This document shows, one piece after another, positions 42,589 to 50,947 of a stretch of 64,000 bases of DNA (the first letter of the stretch is position 1; every line of letters begins with the position of its first letter). A program made the translations under genes and the position numbers. The notes beneath the pieces are model-generated. The model ran no database searches. It worked only from the letters and a program-made list of their open reading frames with translations, and had not been told where the DNA came from. The stretch lies in contig JBHIBO010000004.1 of assembly GCA_046759185.1 (NCBI GenBank), positions 1 through 64,000 on the forward strand, in the 5' to 3' direction. The DNA comes from JAJISK01 sp046759185 (lineage in GTDB: Archaea; Thermoplasmatota; Thermoplasmata; RBG-16-68-12; JAJISG01).

Positions 42589-43167
42589 ATGGTCGGAATC
42601 CTAAGGGGCGGGCTCCTCCGCGTGCAAGACTTCTTCTCGCTGAGGGCCCACAGGGCCGAGCTGCCCTCCCTCCGTGCCGCCCTGGCCCTGGAGCCGACCT
42701 TTCGCCTCCTAGACATGGGCGGGGGGACCGGGGCTTTTACGGCCGTGTTCGCGGCCAGGTGCGAGGAGATCGTCGTTCTGGAGCCGGACCGGAGGAAGGT
42801 GGCATACGGCGAACGCCGAAGGCCACACGTCCAATTCGTCGCCGGCCAGGCCGAAGAGATTCCCTTCCCCGACGACCACTTTGACCGGGCCACGGCCCTC
42901 GTCTCCCTCCATCACGTCCACGATCAGGACCGAGGTCTCCAGGAGGTGCACCGGGTTCTCAAGCCCGGTGGACGTTTCGTCGTCGAGGAGTTCGATCCAC
43001 GCGAGGGGCGGGGGAGACGGGCTCACATCTTCGAGAGCACCTTCGGTGGAAGCCACTCCACCTTTCTCACCCCAGAAGACCTGCATGCCAGACTCGAGAA
43101 ACACGGATTCCGGGGGATCGCCCACGAGGCCGTGGGCCCGGGGTACCTGCTGACGGCAGAGGCCTGA
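42589..43167 (+). CDS. Class I SAM-dependent methyltransferase
   Basis: 192 residues from ATG 42589. Motif I LLDMGGGTGAFTAVFAA, acidic strand 2 VVLEPDRRKVAYG, motif IV FDRATALVSLHHVHDQDRGL, then HRVLKPGGRFVVEEFDP. It belongs to the Methyltransf_11 group. GGAGGAG stands 6-12 bases before ATG. The frame is open upstream but covers the VOC gene. Operon partner of the VOC protein. Confidence 0.82.
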   Translation: MVGILRGGLLRVQDFFSLRAHRAELPSLRAALALEPTFRLLDMGGGTGAFTAVFAARCEEIVVLEPDRRKVAYGERRRPHVQFVAGQAEEIPFPDDHFDRATALVSLHHVHDQDRGLQEVHRVLKPGGRFVVEEFDPREGRGRRAHIFESTFGGSHSTFLTPEDLHARLEKHGFRGIAHEAVGPGYLLTAEA

Positions 43168-43287
43168 GACCCCGTACCGCCGGAGTGTTTTCAATATCCG
43201 GAAAGGCCGATAGTTATTAATCTCGGCCGTCGCGTTCTGTGATTCCCTCGTGGAGAAGGGGCGGGAGGAGTCGTTGGAGGAGAGGCC

Positions 43288-43848
43288 ATGGTACGGTTCT
43301 ATCACGTTCTGTTTGTGCTTGCAGGGGTCCTATTCTTTGCGGGGTTTGCCCTCCTCGACACCGGGTTGGATCTGCGCACTTCGTTCCAGGGCGAGGAGAC
43401 CTTTGGCATCCCTGCGGGGCCCCAGTGGTACTACGTCGTGGAACTCCCGATGCAGGCGGGCGGGCGGATTCACATCGACTTCCAGGAGACCTCGCAAAAG
43501 GCGATCCGCGTCCTCCTGCTTCCCGAGCAGGCCTACGAGATGTATCTGACGGCCGGTGAGGTCCCCGTCCCGCTGGGGGAGACGACCGGATCCTCGGGCG
43601 TTTTCGCCCAGAACCTCCGAGCCGCGGGGACATACTACCTGGTGTTCACTCACACGGTGGAGACCTTTGCCGTCCCCCAGGAAGTCCAGCTTCACTACAG
43701 CTTCACGGGGGTCCAGCCTCCGAACCCGGAGTTGGTCCTGGTTGGGCTGGGGGCCCTTGCCTGTGGCCTCGGTGCATTGGTCGTCACCATGGCAGCCCGT
43801 CAACGCATCCGAGCCTACCGAGAGGTCGAGGTCGAAGCAGCCGCCTGA
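43288..43848 (+). CDS. Two-helix membrane protein with extracytoplasmic beta domain
   Basis: 186 residues: N-terminal helix (about 5-26), extracytoplasmic beta-rich domain (YYVVELPMQAGGRIHIDFQET, RAAGTYYLVFTHTVETF; about 45-145) resembling emp24/GOLD-like sandwiches, C-terminal helix (about 150-172) and a short charged tail. A good SD (GGAGGAGAGG) precedes ATG 43288 and GTTATTAATC at about 43210 is the promoter box, leaving a leader of about 50 bases. Same topology as the 32781 gene. Confidence 0.6.
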   Translation: MVRFYHVLFVLAGVLFFAGFALLDTGLDLRTSFQGEETFGIPAGPQWYYVVELPMQAGGRIHIDFQETSQKAIRVLLLPEQAYEMYLTAGEVPVPLGETTGSSGVFAQNLRAAGTYYLVFTHTVETFAVPQEVQLHYSFTGVQPPNPELVLVGLGALACGLGALVVTMAARQRIRAYREVEVEAAA

Positions 43849-43891
43849 GCAGGAAATTGCAGCCCTTAGCTGGATCCTCGGCCGAGGGGGA

Positions 43892-44401
43892 CTAGGCCGT
43901 CCGGTCAATCTCCAGCGTCAGAGGAATGCGACGGACGAACGTGTCTCCCACGGGCGAACTCCCCTCGCACATCGCCCTTAGCTGCTCGACCTGATCGTCT
44001 GAGGCCCCCGGTGCCCGGAGTCGGATCGTGTATCCGATCCGGTCGTATCCCGGATTGGGACCGTCTTCGAGACCCAGAAGCCGCTGGACGTTGAAAAGGC
44101 CCTGCGCCTCGATTTCCAGGTCCTCGAGCTCCAGCCCGAGCAGGGCCGCCGTGGTGGCCACGACCTCCACGTCACAGGCCGCCAGGGAGGCCAGAAGAAG
44201 CTCCATGGCGCTGGGCTCCCCCTCCCCGCCAATCCGGAGGGTATGTCCCTCGTATTCGACCTGGGCGCGGGAGCCGCCGTCCCACTGTGCCACGATGGTG
44301 GGATTCCGTTCGGCGACGGAAGGATCCGCCTTGACCATCTCGACGTACTTCCGAAGTTCGGGCACGTTCATGCCATTCAGGACTTCCTCCCCTTGGCCCA
44401 T
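43892..44401 (-). CDS. OsmC/Ohr family protein
   Basis: 169 residues. GEGEPSAMELLLASLAACDVEVVATTAALLGLELEDLEIEA contains the OsmC signature (span about 55-97) with a single conserved Cys; Ohr-type peroxidases use two Cys, and the second is replaced here except for a Cys in RAMCEGSSPVGDTF, which is in the right place for the pair. Probable thiol peroxidase or redox protein. A TTCTAAGTACG box 25-35 bases before ATG 44401 suggests a leaderless start; ATG 44371 is an alternative. Confidence 0.82.
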   Translation of the reverse strand: MGQGEEVLNGMNVPELRKYVEMVKADPSVAERNPTIVAQWDGGSRAQVEYEGHTLRIGGEGEPSAMELLLASLAACDVEVVATTAALLGLELEDLEIEAQGLFNVQRLLGLEDGPNPGYDRIGYTIRLRAPGASDDQVEQLRAMCEGSSPVGDTFVRRIPLTLEIDRTA

Positions 44402-44585
44402 GATAGGACCACCGACAGTCCGTACTTAGAACTTGACTCAAACGGGCTCCCGATGCAGGGAGAGCCATTCTACCAAGGTCCTGGAAAATGCCTACGGCGG
44501 GCCGGGGGCAGGGCTTAGCCTCGGAGTTGGGAGTGGACCCCCCGCGTGGGCAGGTCCCCAAAGCACTGAGGGTTCCTTTGGGGGG

Positions 44586-45041
44586 CTAGTAGCGCCGGCG
44601 CCCCCTGCTTCGTCGCTGTTGGTTCCCTCGGCCTCGGCCGCCGCCTCCATAGGATCCTCCGCGGGGAGGGCGTCGGTCCGACTCGTACTCGTCCGCCGAC
44701 CGATCCACCGAGGTGTTGACCTCGGGGATCTCCTCATCCGACTTCTTGAAGGATCCGTACTTCCCGACGTTGAGGCGCATATGGCCTCGCACGAGGCTGA
44801 CGTAGCCATTGTCGATGTCGATGACATCGTCTTTCGCCACGCCGTCGATCTGGTCTCCCCACAGGGTGAGGATGACCGTCGCTGTCTCGTCCCCTACCGT
44901 AGCTTCCACGAGGTCGCGCGAACCACCGAACTTGGAGTCGATGGTCTTCCGCTCGCCGAGGTTGAGGACCTTTACCGTGACGTCCGCGTTCTTCGAGGCG
45001 GGCGTCAGCTCATCCACTTTCACGGGATTCTTCTCTTCCAT
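44586..45041 (-). CDS. OB-fold single-stranded nucleic-acid-binding protein with RG-rich tail
   Basis: 151 residues from ATG 45041. An OB fold as in archaeal SSB/SOSS-B/RPA proteins: VTVKVLNLGERKTI, LVEATVGDETATVILTLWGDQID, and VIDIDNGYVSLVRGHMRLNVGKYGSF. The last ~35 residues are an RG/RGG-like tail (GGSYGGGGRGRGNQQRRSRGRRR), typical of nucleic-acid chaperones. Likely binds ssDNA in repair or replication, or RNA. The longer frame to 45281 contains the bidirectional TATA-like region at about 45153-45165. Confidence 0.8.
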   Translation of the reverse strand: MEEKNPVKVDELTPASKNADVTVKVLNLGERKTIDSKFGGSRDLVEATVGDETATVILTLWGDQIDGVAKDDVIDIDNGYVSLVRGHMRLNVGKYGSFKKSDEEIPEVNTSVDRSADEYESDRRPPRGGSYGGGGRGRGNQQRRSRGRRRY

Positions 45042-45152
45042 GGTCTCACGCTCTTGCGACAAATCAGGCCATTTCACGGCATGGGGCCTTTGGTCGAAGA
45101 GCCAGGGAGGCCGTCCGAAAATTCCTGCTTGCCTGGGCCGTGTTACCATGCG

Positions 45153-45165
45153 CAGATATTTAAAG
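45153..45165. promoter_or_regulatory. A/T-rich TATA-like region between divergent genes
   Basis: AGATATTTAAAGG is the strongest A/T island in the gap between the OB-fold gene and the methyltransferase-like gene; it could serve as TATA box for the minus-strand gene with a leader of about 80-90 bases. A second box TTCTTAAGCC (about 45240) faces the plus-strand gene. Confidence 0.35.
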
Positions 45166-45303
45166 GCGACCCGACCAACATCAGGGCTGAAGCTAAGGTG
45201 GGGCGGGGGACGAGCGTCCTCGGCTTCTGGGCAGGATACGTTCTTAAGCCGAGAGGTTCTGCGTTCCAGGGCGACCATCACCTGTGCCCGGGGAGCTGAG
45301 GAG

Positions 45304-46302
45304 CTGGAGATTCGGACGAGAGAGGACGTCGGTGAGTTGCTTCGTGGCTCGATCGTCTCGGCCAGCCTGGGGGCGGCCCTGGAACATCACCTGTTCTGGA
45401 AGTTGAAGGAGAAACCGACGACCTCCGAGGCCGTGGCGAAAGACTTGGGCATTCCTCCTCATCGATGCCGTGCGTGGCTGGACCTCCTCGCAGGCCTAGG
45501 CCTCTTGGAACGGCAGGACGAGACGTACGCGATCACCGCAGCCACCCAGGCAGCCATCCTCGACACCCACAGCCCGGAGAGCTGGGCCCTCTTGGCGCAA
45601 GAGGCTCGGGCGGCCTACCCGGCGGGGGATGATCTGACGCGACATATCGGACATCCCGGATCGGTGTGGGAGGCTCAGGGGCGGGATCGTCGCGACCACT
45701 ACGGCCACATGGCGGAGGACCCGGACTGGGCGAGGCGGTTCACGCAGATGCTCTACGAGTACCATCAGCCCCTCGCCAAGGAATTGGTGGACACCTTGGA
45801 TCTGACGGGCGTAGCGCGCCTGTTGGACCTGGGGGGAGGATCGGGTGTGAACTCCATGGCCCTCCTCCGTCAGCAGCCCGAGATGGAAGCCGTGGTGGTG
45901 GATGTGGCGACGGTGTGTGATGCCGGAAGGACGATTGCTGCCGGGACTGAGATGGGCGAGCGAATCACCTATCACCCTGCCGACTTCCTTGAGGACGATC
46001 TCCCTTCGGGTTTTGACCTCATCCTGGAGAGTGACGTAGGCATCCACAACACGGAACTCTTCCGCAGACTGCGAGGTTCCCTGAACCCCGGCGGACGCAT
46101 CGTCATCGTGGACAATCTCGTGCAGGAGGGAGTGCCCACCTCAATTGCCTGGCTCCGCCAGGCCTTCCTCTCCAGTTTGAGCGACCCCAACGCCCGGATT
46201 CGCTCGGCGGCCGACGTGAAGGCGGCCCTCCGAGAAGCGGGGTACACCGTGATCGCGGAGCGTACCCTGGAGGGTGGCGTCCTGATCGAGGCCCGCCTCT
46301 GA
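45304..46302 (+). CDS. O-methyltransferase-like protein with N-terminal winged-helix dimerisation domain
   Basis: About 332 residues. N-terminal domain (GSIVSASLGAALEHHLFWKLKEKPTTSEAVAKDLG, span about 13-47, then LDLLAGLGLLER) is the wHTH dimerisation fold of plant-type O-methyltransferases. The SAM domain has LLDLGGGSGVNSMALLRQ, VVDVATVCDAG, FDLILESDVGIHN and GGRIVIVDNLV. The start is not clear: no ATG, GTG or TTG precedes the conserved part in a sensible place. CTG 45304 follows GAGGAG, and TTG 45337 is the first ordinary alternative. Confidence 0.7.
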   Translation: MEIRTREDVGELLRGSIVSASLGAALEHHLFWKLKEKPTTSEAVAKDLGIPPHRCRAWLDLLAGLGLLERQDETYAITAATQAAILDTHSPESWALLAQEARAAYPAGDDLTRHIGHPGSVWEAQGRDRRDHYGHMAEDPDWARRFTQMLYEYHQPLAKELVDTLDLTGVARLLDLGGGSGVNSMALLRQQPEMEAVVVDVATVCDAGRTIAAGTEMGERITYHPADFLEDDLPSGFDLILESDVGIHNTELFRRLRGSLNPGGRIVIVDNLVQEGVPTSIAWLRQAFLSSLSDPNARIRSAADVKAALREAGYTVIAERTLEGGVLIEARL

Positions 46303-46432
46303 CGGGACGGCCCGACGAAATGCAGGTTACTCCCGAGCTTGGTAGGTCCACAGGAGAAGCCTGTTACGAAGGTAGTGTCGCCGTCCCGATCCATTCCAAC
46401 GCTGACGGGACCCGCTGCCCTTACGGTATGTA

Positions 46433-46442
46433 GAGAACGTTC
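46433..46442. repeat. Perfect 10-base palindrome AGAACGTTCT
   Basis: Lies just after the TATA-like GTATGTAG (46426-46433) in the promoter of the 46570 SnoaL-like gene, so it could be a repressor operator. Too short to be certain. Confidence 0.3.
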
Positions 46443-46470
46443 TAGACCTCACCATCGGATGGCCTCCCAA

Positions 46471-46563
46471 GGGTGGAGCGAGACGGGAGGGTTGCCCCAC
46501 CCTCGTGCCGAGGAGGGGCACGGCAAGTACCCAAGACCCCCAGAGGGGAGGAGGTGAAATGCT
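46471..46563 (+). promoter_or_regulatory. Leader RNA element, copy A
   Basis: P1: GGGTGG (46471-46476) with CCACCC (46497-46502). P2: CGTGCC (46504-46509) with GGCACG (46517-46522), loop GAGGAGG. Linker AAGTACCCAAG (46525-46535). P3: CCCC (46538-46541) with GGGG (46545-46548), loop CAGA or AGA, whose 3' strand overlaps the SD GGAGGAGGTGA (46547-46557). ACG 46564 is six bases after the SD, where copies B and C have ATG; GTG 46570 is two codons further. Same layout as the copies at 57.6, 58.8 and 61.4 kb. Confidence 0.6.
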
Positions 46564-46569
46564 ACGAGC

Positions 46570-46992
46570 GTGGAGGATAACCTCAAGGTCATCTCCGACG
46601 TCGACCGGGCCTTTAACGAGCAGGACTGGGACGCTTTCAACAACCGCCATGCCGAGACCGTGGTTGCGTACAGTCCGCTTACGCCGGAGCCCACGAAGGG
46701 CGTGGATCCGCACCGCGAGTCGGTGCAGGGCCTGTTCCGAGCCTTCCCTGACATGACCATGAAGCAGGAGCTGAGCTTCGGCCAGGGTGATTGGGTTTGC
46801 GCCGTCTATTCGCTGACAGGCACTCAGGATGGACCGTTCCAAGGACCAGGCGGCAAGGAGATCCCGCCGACGAACAAGCCCGTCGAGATGTCGTTCTGCA
46901 CGGCATTGAAGATCGAGAACGAAAAGATCGTGGAAGAGCGCGTCTACTTCGACGTACTAGGGATGATGGCCCAGCTCGGCCTGGCGCCATAG
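46570..46992 (+). CDS. SnoaL-like (NTF2 fold) ester-cyclase-type protein
   Basis: 140 residues from GTG 46570. An NTF2-like cone fold: NLKVISDVDRAFNEQDWDAFNNRHAE, FRAFPDMTMKQELSFGQGDWVCAVYSLTGTQ, then FCTALKIENEKIVEERVYFDVLGMMAQLGL. Polyketide-cyclase-like SnoaL members cyclise or hydrolyse ring compounds, but the fold has many roles and no substrate can be named. It is a paralogue of the 61432 gene and both carry the leader element. The aligned start codon position holds ACG, so either GTG or a non-standard start is used. Confidence 0.78.
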   Translation: MEDNLKVISDVDRAFNEQDWDAFNNRHAETVVAYSPLTPEPTKGVDPHRESVQGLFRAFPDMTMKQELSFGQGDWVCAVYSLTGTQDGPFQGPGGKEIPPTNKPVEMSFCTALKIENEKIVEERVYFDVLGMMAQLGLAP

Positions 46993-47145
46993 CGGACCGG
47001 AGAGGAAGGGGATTCCTGCGTTAGCGGAAGCTCTGCAGATCCCGTGGCCCTATCTGAGGTCCAGCCTTCTTGGAGGATTGGGCGCGGCGATGTCGCGCGG
47101 GCAGGCAACCTTAGGTACCCCCGACCTTTCGGGGCCGGGGATTCC

Positions 47146-47535
47146 GTGGCCGATTGGGAGCGGTATCGGGAGCTGTACGAGCGCGCCTTTGGCGAGGAAC
47201 CGGAGGTCCAGACGGAGCGATTCAAGGCTATTGCGGCCGACGCTGAACCGACCCGGGAGTGGCTCGGAGGACCGCTCGGCCTTATCCTCACAGAGCGTAG
47301 TGGCGACGTCATATTCCAGGATCCAGAGCGGTTCCGCGGCGTGGACAATGCGGAGGACTTCCTCCGACTCTGCACCTCTCAGGTGGAGGGGTACAGGGCC
47401 AAGGTTTCCGAGCCCGAAACGGACGACGACGCCGAACGGGCGGATCAGGCGATCCTGCGCATGGTGGCCGACGACATGGAAGAGGTCTGTCTCCTGGCGC
47501 ACCTCATCGTGCAAGAGGAGGAAGAGTCGGCGTAG
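47146..47535 (+). CDS. Hypothetical acidic protein
   Basis: 129 residues from GTG 47146, about 36 bases after a CTTAGGTA box; an in-frame GTG at 47044 would add 34 residues. Sequence is acidic and mostly helical (ADWERYRELYERAFGEEPEVQTERFKAIAADAE, span about 2-34; ADQAILRMVADDMEEVCLLAHLIVQEEEE at the end). No family recognised. Convergent with the DDAH-like gene, eight bases apart. Confidence 0.5.
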   Translation: MADWERYRELYERAFGEEPEVQTERFKAIAADAEPTREWLGGPLGLILTERSGDVIFQDPERFRGVDNAEDFLRLCTSQVEGYRAKVSEPETDDDAERADQAILRMVADDMEEVCLLAHLIVQEEEESA

Positions 47536-47542
47536 ACCGAGG

Positions 47543-48355
47543 TCAGAAGACGACCGAGAGACAGGTCAAGGCCCCCTCGCATTTCTCGAACTCCGACATC
47601 TCGAGGGCCACCGTGTCAAAGCCCTCGGTCTCGATCCGGCTACGGGTGGCGGGATAGCCCTCGAGTACCAGAACTCGGTCACGGACCCGCAGGCAATCGG
47701 CGGCCGGCGCCTCCTTGGCCGGAACCTGGATTGTGGTGTACTCCATGAAGATACCTTCCTCAACGCAGCCTGAGGCCAGGACGATGGCGCCGTCTCCAAT
47801 GTACGTGCAAGACGACTTGAGATGAAGGCCGCGCATCACCTCGACGGGGATGGTTTCGAGTCCCAATTCCCGGGCCATGGCATCGAGCTGCTCATGTCCG
47901 GATCGGTTGGTCCGTTTCGTCAGGCCGACGTAGATCTTCTCATCAATCGTCAGAACATCGCCCCCCTCCAGCGTCCCAGGGCTCATGATTTCCTGGATCT
48001 TCTTGAGCGGCAGGAGGGCCTCCCGAATGGCCGTTTCCTCGCCCACCCTCGAGGAGACCCCCATGCGCGCGATGATGGCAGTATCTCCAACCACGATGAC
48101 AGGATCCTCCACGAAACAACAATCTGGGTAACGATCATCTGGCTCCACCCAGATCAGCTCGAGACCGAGAGTTCCGAGGGTCTCGCAGTAGACCTCGTGT
48201 TGCCTTCGTGCCAGCGATAGATCAATCGGTTTCTCGGTCGGGCGGGACGTAAGACACCTGGTGTACGTCGTCGAGACGCCCCGAACTAGAGCAAAGTTGG
48301 CACCAGACTGCGTCCTTGCACGCTCCCGATGACCAATACCGGGTGAGGTAATCAC
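47543..48355 (-). CDS. Dimethylargininase/arginine-deiminase superfamily amidinohydrolase (DDAH-like)
   Basis: 270 residues from GTG 48355. The five-bladed pentein fold with the DDAH catalytic set: YPDCCFVEDPVIV (Asp/Glu of substrate binding), GTLEGGDVL, HLKSSCTYIGDG (catalytic His) and SEFEKCEGALTCLSVVF with the nucleophilic Cys close to the C-terminus. Predicted to hydrolyse methylated arginines or a related guanidine compound to citrulline. The N-terminal FALVRGVSTTYTRCLTS matches the family start, so the real start may be shorter than 48355; no good ATG is present and the frame is open to 48421. Confidence 0.82.
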   Translation of the reverse strand: MITSPGIGHRERARTQSGANFALVRGVSTTYTRCLTSRPTEKPIDLSLARRQHEVYCETLGTLGLELIWVEPDDRYPDCCFVEDPVIVVGDTAIIARMGVSSRVGEETAIREALLPLKKIQEIMSPGTLEGGDVLTIDEKIYVGLTKRTNRSGHEQLDAMARELGLETIPVEVMRGLHLKSSCTYIGDGAIVLASGCVEEGIFMEYTTIQVPAKEAPAADCLRVRDRVLVLEGYPATRSRIETEGFDTVALEMSEFEKCEGALTCLSVVF

Positions 48356-48497
48356 TGTGCAGGGGAGGGAGCCTGGGGCCTCTCGGCCAGATCGGCGCGT
48401 CCCCTCAGGCCATATGCCCATCGCCTGCCAGGGATTCCGTTCCTTCTCCCGTGGACAGCCAGAACCCGCTAAATACCGGGCTCCGAATGGGCAGTGG

Positions 48498-48890
48498 ATG
48501 ACGCTTGAGGCGCTCCTCCTTTTCCTCGCTGCAGGTCTAGAATTCTACGGAGCTTGGTCCATCGACTTCGCGTGGCACGGGAGAGAGACAGAGGGGACAG
48601 TCGGCCTCCCCTTTCCACGCAGGCCGGTTCACGTCTCCGCCCGATTCTGGTGGTGGCAGGCCTGGATTGCCATGATTGCGGGCGTTGGACTCCTATTCCT
48701 AGTAATCATGCCCGAAGCCAGTCTCATCTGGATGGGGGGCGCTTTCCTCGCTGTCTCAGGACTCCTGTTTGTGTGGTACACATGGTACAGAGGAAGGGGA
48801 GTCCTTGGCGGGGGCCACGCGGCCACATGGAATGTCGCCTTCTTCTTCGGGGTTTTCGGTGGCAGTATCCTGATGATTCTCGGTACCTGA
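48498..48890 (+). CDS. Four-helix membrane protein
   Basis: 130 residues from ATG 48498, about 28 bases after a TAAATACC box (leaderless type). Helices at about 3-22, 40-62, 68-88 and 106-128, with a Trp/Arg-rich connection (RFWWWQAW). Function unknown. Confidence 0.6.
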   Translation: MTLEALLLFLAAGLEFYGAWSIDFAWHGRETEGTVGLPFPRRPVHVSARFWWWQAWIAMIAGVGLLFLVIMPEASLIWMGGAFLAVSGLLFVWYTWYRGRGVLGGGHAATWNVAFFFGVFGGSILMILGT

Positions 48891-49009
48891 ATCCGCCTGC
48901 CTGTGCCAACGGAGGATGTTCCATTGGTTCTCGTGGGATGGAACAGGTCGCTGAAAAGCAGCTCTCACACGATGGGTTGGACGATGGGCAGGCGCTACAA
49001 CCCATCCGC

Positions 49010-50488
49010 CTAAGACTCTTCGTCGCTGAGAACCGCCAATCGCTTCCTCAGCAGGGCATCTGCCGTGAACTTGGCGAGGTCCCAGAAGATAGGCTCCGCC
49101 TGCCCTTCCTTCTCGGTGTCCGAAAGGGCGAGATGAGCCTCCACCCGCGAGGCCATCTTCTCGAGGAGCTCCCGATCGGCCCCGTCGGAGAGGTGGTCGA
49201 AGAGCAGCCTATGGGCGCCCTTGCGTTCCATAGCCTCCAATCCATCCAGGATGTGTCGATGGGAGGTGCCCTCCCATATGGAGAGGACCATGGCCTCCCG
49301 AAACCAACGCTCCACAGCGTACTCCTTGAGGACGCCAATTCCGCCGTGGACCTCCATAGCCCACTTGGTGGTCAGGGCCGCCATCTCCGCCGTCCAGTAC
49401 TTGGCCAGGTGGGCGATCAACCGGAAGAGGTGGTAGCGCTCGGAGTAGGGGTAGGTCTCGCCCCATACTTCGTCCAAGAGCCGGACGGACTCCCAGGCCA
49501 GGGCAAAGGCCCTCCTCAAACCTGCGACGCGCTCTTCGACCTGGGCCGCCAGCAGCGGGTGCTCCAGCACCGGTCTGCCGAAGGCCAGTCGCTTCTCCGA
49601 AAAGTCGACGGCGTCGGCCATCGCCCTCTGGGCCAGTGCTACGCTCCCTACGCTGTTGGCGACCCGGGAGACATTCAGGACCTCCAGGATCAGATAGACA
49701 CCCTGTTCCTTCCTGCCCAGAAGGAACGCCTCGCTCTCCCGGAACTCCACCTCACCCGTTGGAACGGAACGTGTCCCCGTCTTGTCCTTGATGCGGCGAA
49801 CGGTGTAGTTGAGGCTGCCATCCTGCCGATACTTCGGCAGCAGGAACAGGGCGAGGCCTCGCACGTTCATGGGGGCGCCCTTCGGACGGGCAGCCACCAC
49901 CGCCAGTTCGGCTCCTACGTTGCTGGCGAAATACTTTTCCCCCGTCAGCAGCCAGCGTGCCCCGGAGGGCACGGCCACCGTCTCCACGGCCCCGCCGAGG
50001 TCGGAGCCTCCCTTGACCTCCGTCATCCACGTGGCGCCCTGCCAGGGAAGGCCCTCCTTCCTCAGCATCTTGGGCAGGTACTCCGCCTTCAGCTCCCGGG
50101 ATCCGTACTTCTCCAGGGGGATGGCCGTGGAGAGGGAGACCGTATGTGGGCACGAGAGGCCCGGATCGTGGAAGGCCGTGACGTAGCTCAGCAGAAAAAA
50201 GGGCAGGATGGAGTCCTCTTCAAAGACCCTCCACAACGCTCCAGCTTCGTAGGCCTGCCTCAGCATGGCCCAGTACTCGGGGGGGTAGCGGACTTCGTCG
50301 ACTCGGTTGCCGAATCGGTCGAACATCTTCAACCAAGGGGTGCCCCCCTGGTCGACGGCGTCGGAGATGGCCTGACCCTCGAACCACCATGCCTCGTATT
50401 CCTTCAGGACCTCTCGATGTGGAAGACTGCCCAACCTCTCCTCCAAGAAGGCGACTGGAGAGCGCAGGGAGTCCAGAGACATGTCCAT
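49010..50488 (-). CDS. Acyl-CoA dehydrogenase, AidB-like branch
   Basis: 492 residues. The ACAD domains are present: helical N-domain, TWMTEVKGGSDLGGAVETVA (FAD/acyl loop), GEKYFASNVGAE, KDKTGTRSVPTGEVEF, and the C-terminal helical domain with AFGRPVLEHPLLAAQVEE. The Glu of LSIWEGTSHRHILDGL takes the position of the catalytic base in the MCAD-type YEGT. Size and the TEV-GGSDL pattern point to the AidB/isovaleryl-like group, so the substrate may be an acyl-CoA or it may be a DNA-protection homologue. Confidence 0.82.
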   Translation of the reverse strand: MDMSLDSLRSPVAFLEERLGSLPHREVLKEYEAWWFEGQAISDAVDQGGTPWLKMFDRFGNRVDEVRYPPEYWAMLRQAYEAGALWRVFEEDSILPFFLLSYVTAFHDPGLSCPHTVSLSTAIPLEKYGSRELKAEYLPKMLRKEGLPWQGATWMTEVKGGSDLGGAVETVAVPSGARWLLTGEKYFASNVGAELAVVAARPKGAPMNVRGLALFLLPKYRQDGSLNYTVRRIKDKTGTRSVPTGEVEFRESEAFLLGRKEQGVYLILEVLNVSRVANSVGSVALAQRAMADAVDFSEKRLAFGRPVLEHPLLAAQVEERVAGLRRAFALAWESVRLLDEVWGETYPYSERYHLFRLIAHLAKYWTAEMAALTTKWAMEVHGGIGVLKEYAVERWFREAMVLSIWEGTSHRHILDGLEAMERKGAHRLLFDHLSDGADRELLEKMASRVEAHLALSDTEKEGQAEPIFWDLAKFTADALLRKRLAVLSDEES

Positions 50489-50947
50489 TCCCAGGTCATC
50501 GGGTCGCCAGGAGGAACCCGGTGGCTCGCTGGCGACAGCGAGCGCGGTCTATAGATAGGTTTTGCGGGACTCTTCAGCCGCGTTGGAGGATTCCATGATC
50601 CGGATGTTGGGCACTCATTCACGAGCCTGGAGGGGCGAAGAGTCCGGCTACACCCGTGTGGCTGAGGGGACACGCACCGGGGGTCGCGACTCCTTTCCAG
50701 CTGCGAATGACTCTCGGGAGCCAGTGCATCCGTTATGACCGAGACGAACCTCCCAGGCAAACGTCCGCTCCGGAGTCCCCGTCGCGTACAGGGCCCGGGC
50801 CGCGCCGTCAGGTGGGACGGGGGTGGCGAGACGATGGCGAGAGGAATCGAGTCTCAGGGATGAGAGGCCACCTCCGACCCTCTCCCCCGTGGCCCACATT
50901 CAAATCTTGTTGAACAACGCTTATGTGGAGAGCCCCGGGTCGAAGCC
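50489..50947. other. Gap of about 460 bases
   Basis: Lies between the divergent acyl-CoA dehydrogenase and surface-protein genes. CTATAGATAGG (50549-50559) is the probable promoter box of the dehydrogenase on the minus strand. AACGCTTATGTGG (about 50916-50928) is the likely box for the surface protein. The middle part, 50580-50900, has short open frames on both strands but no convincing coding sequence or RNA fold. Confidence 0.4.
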
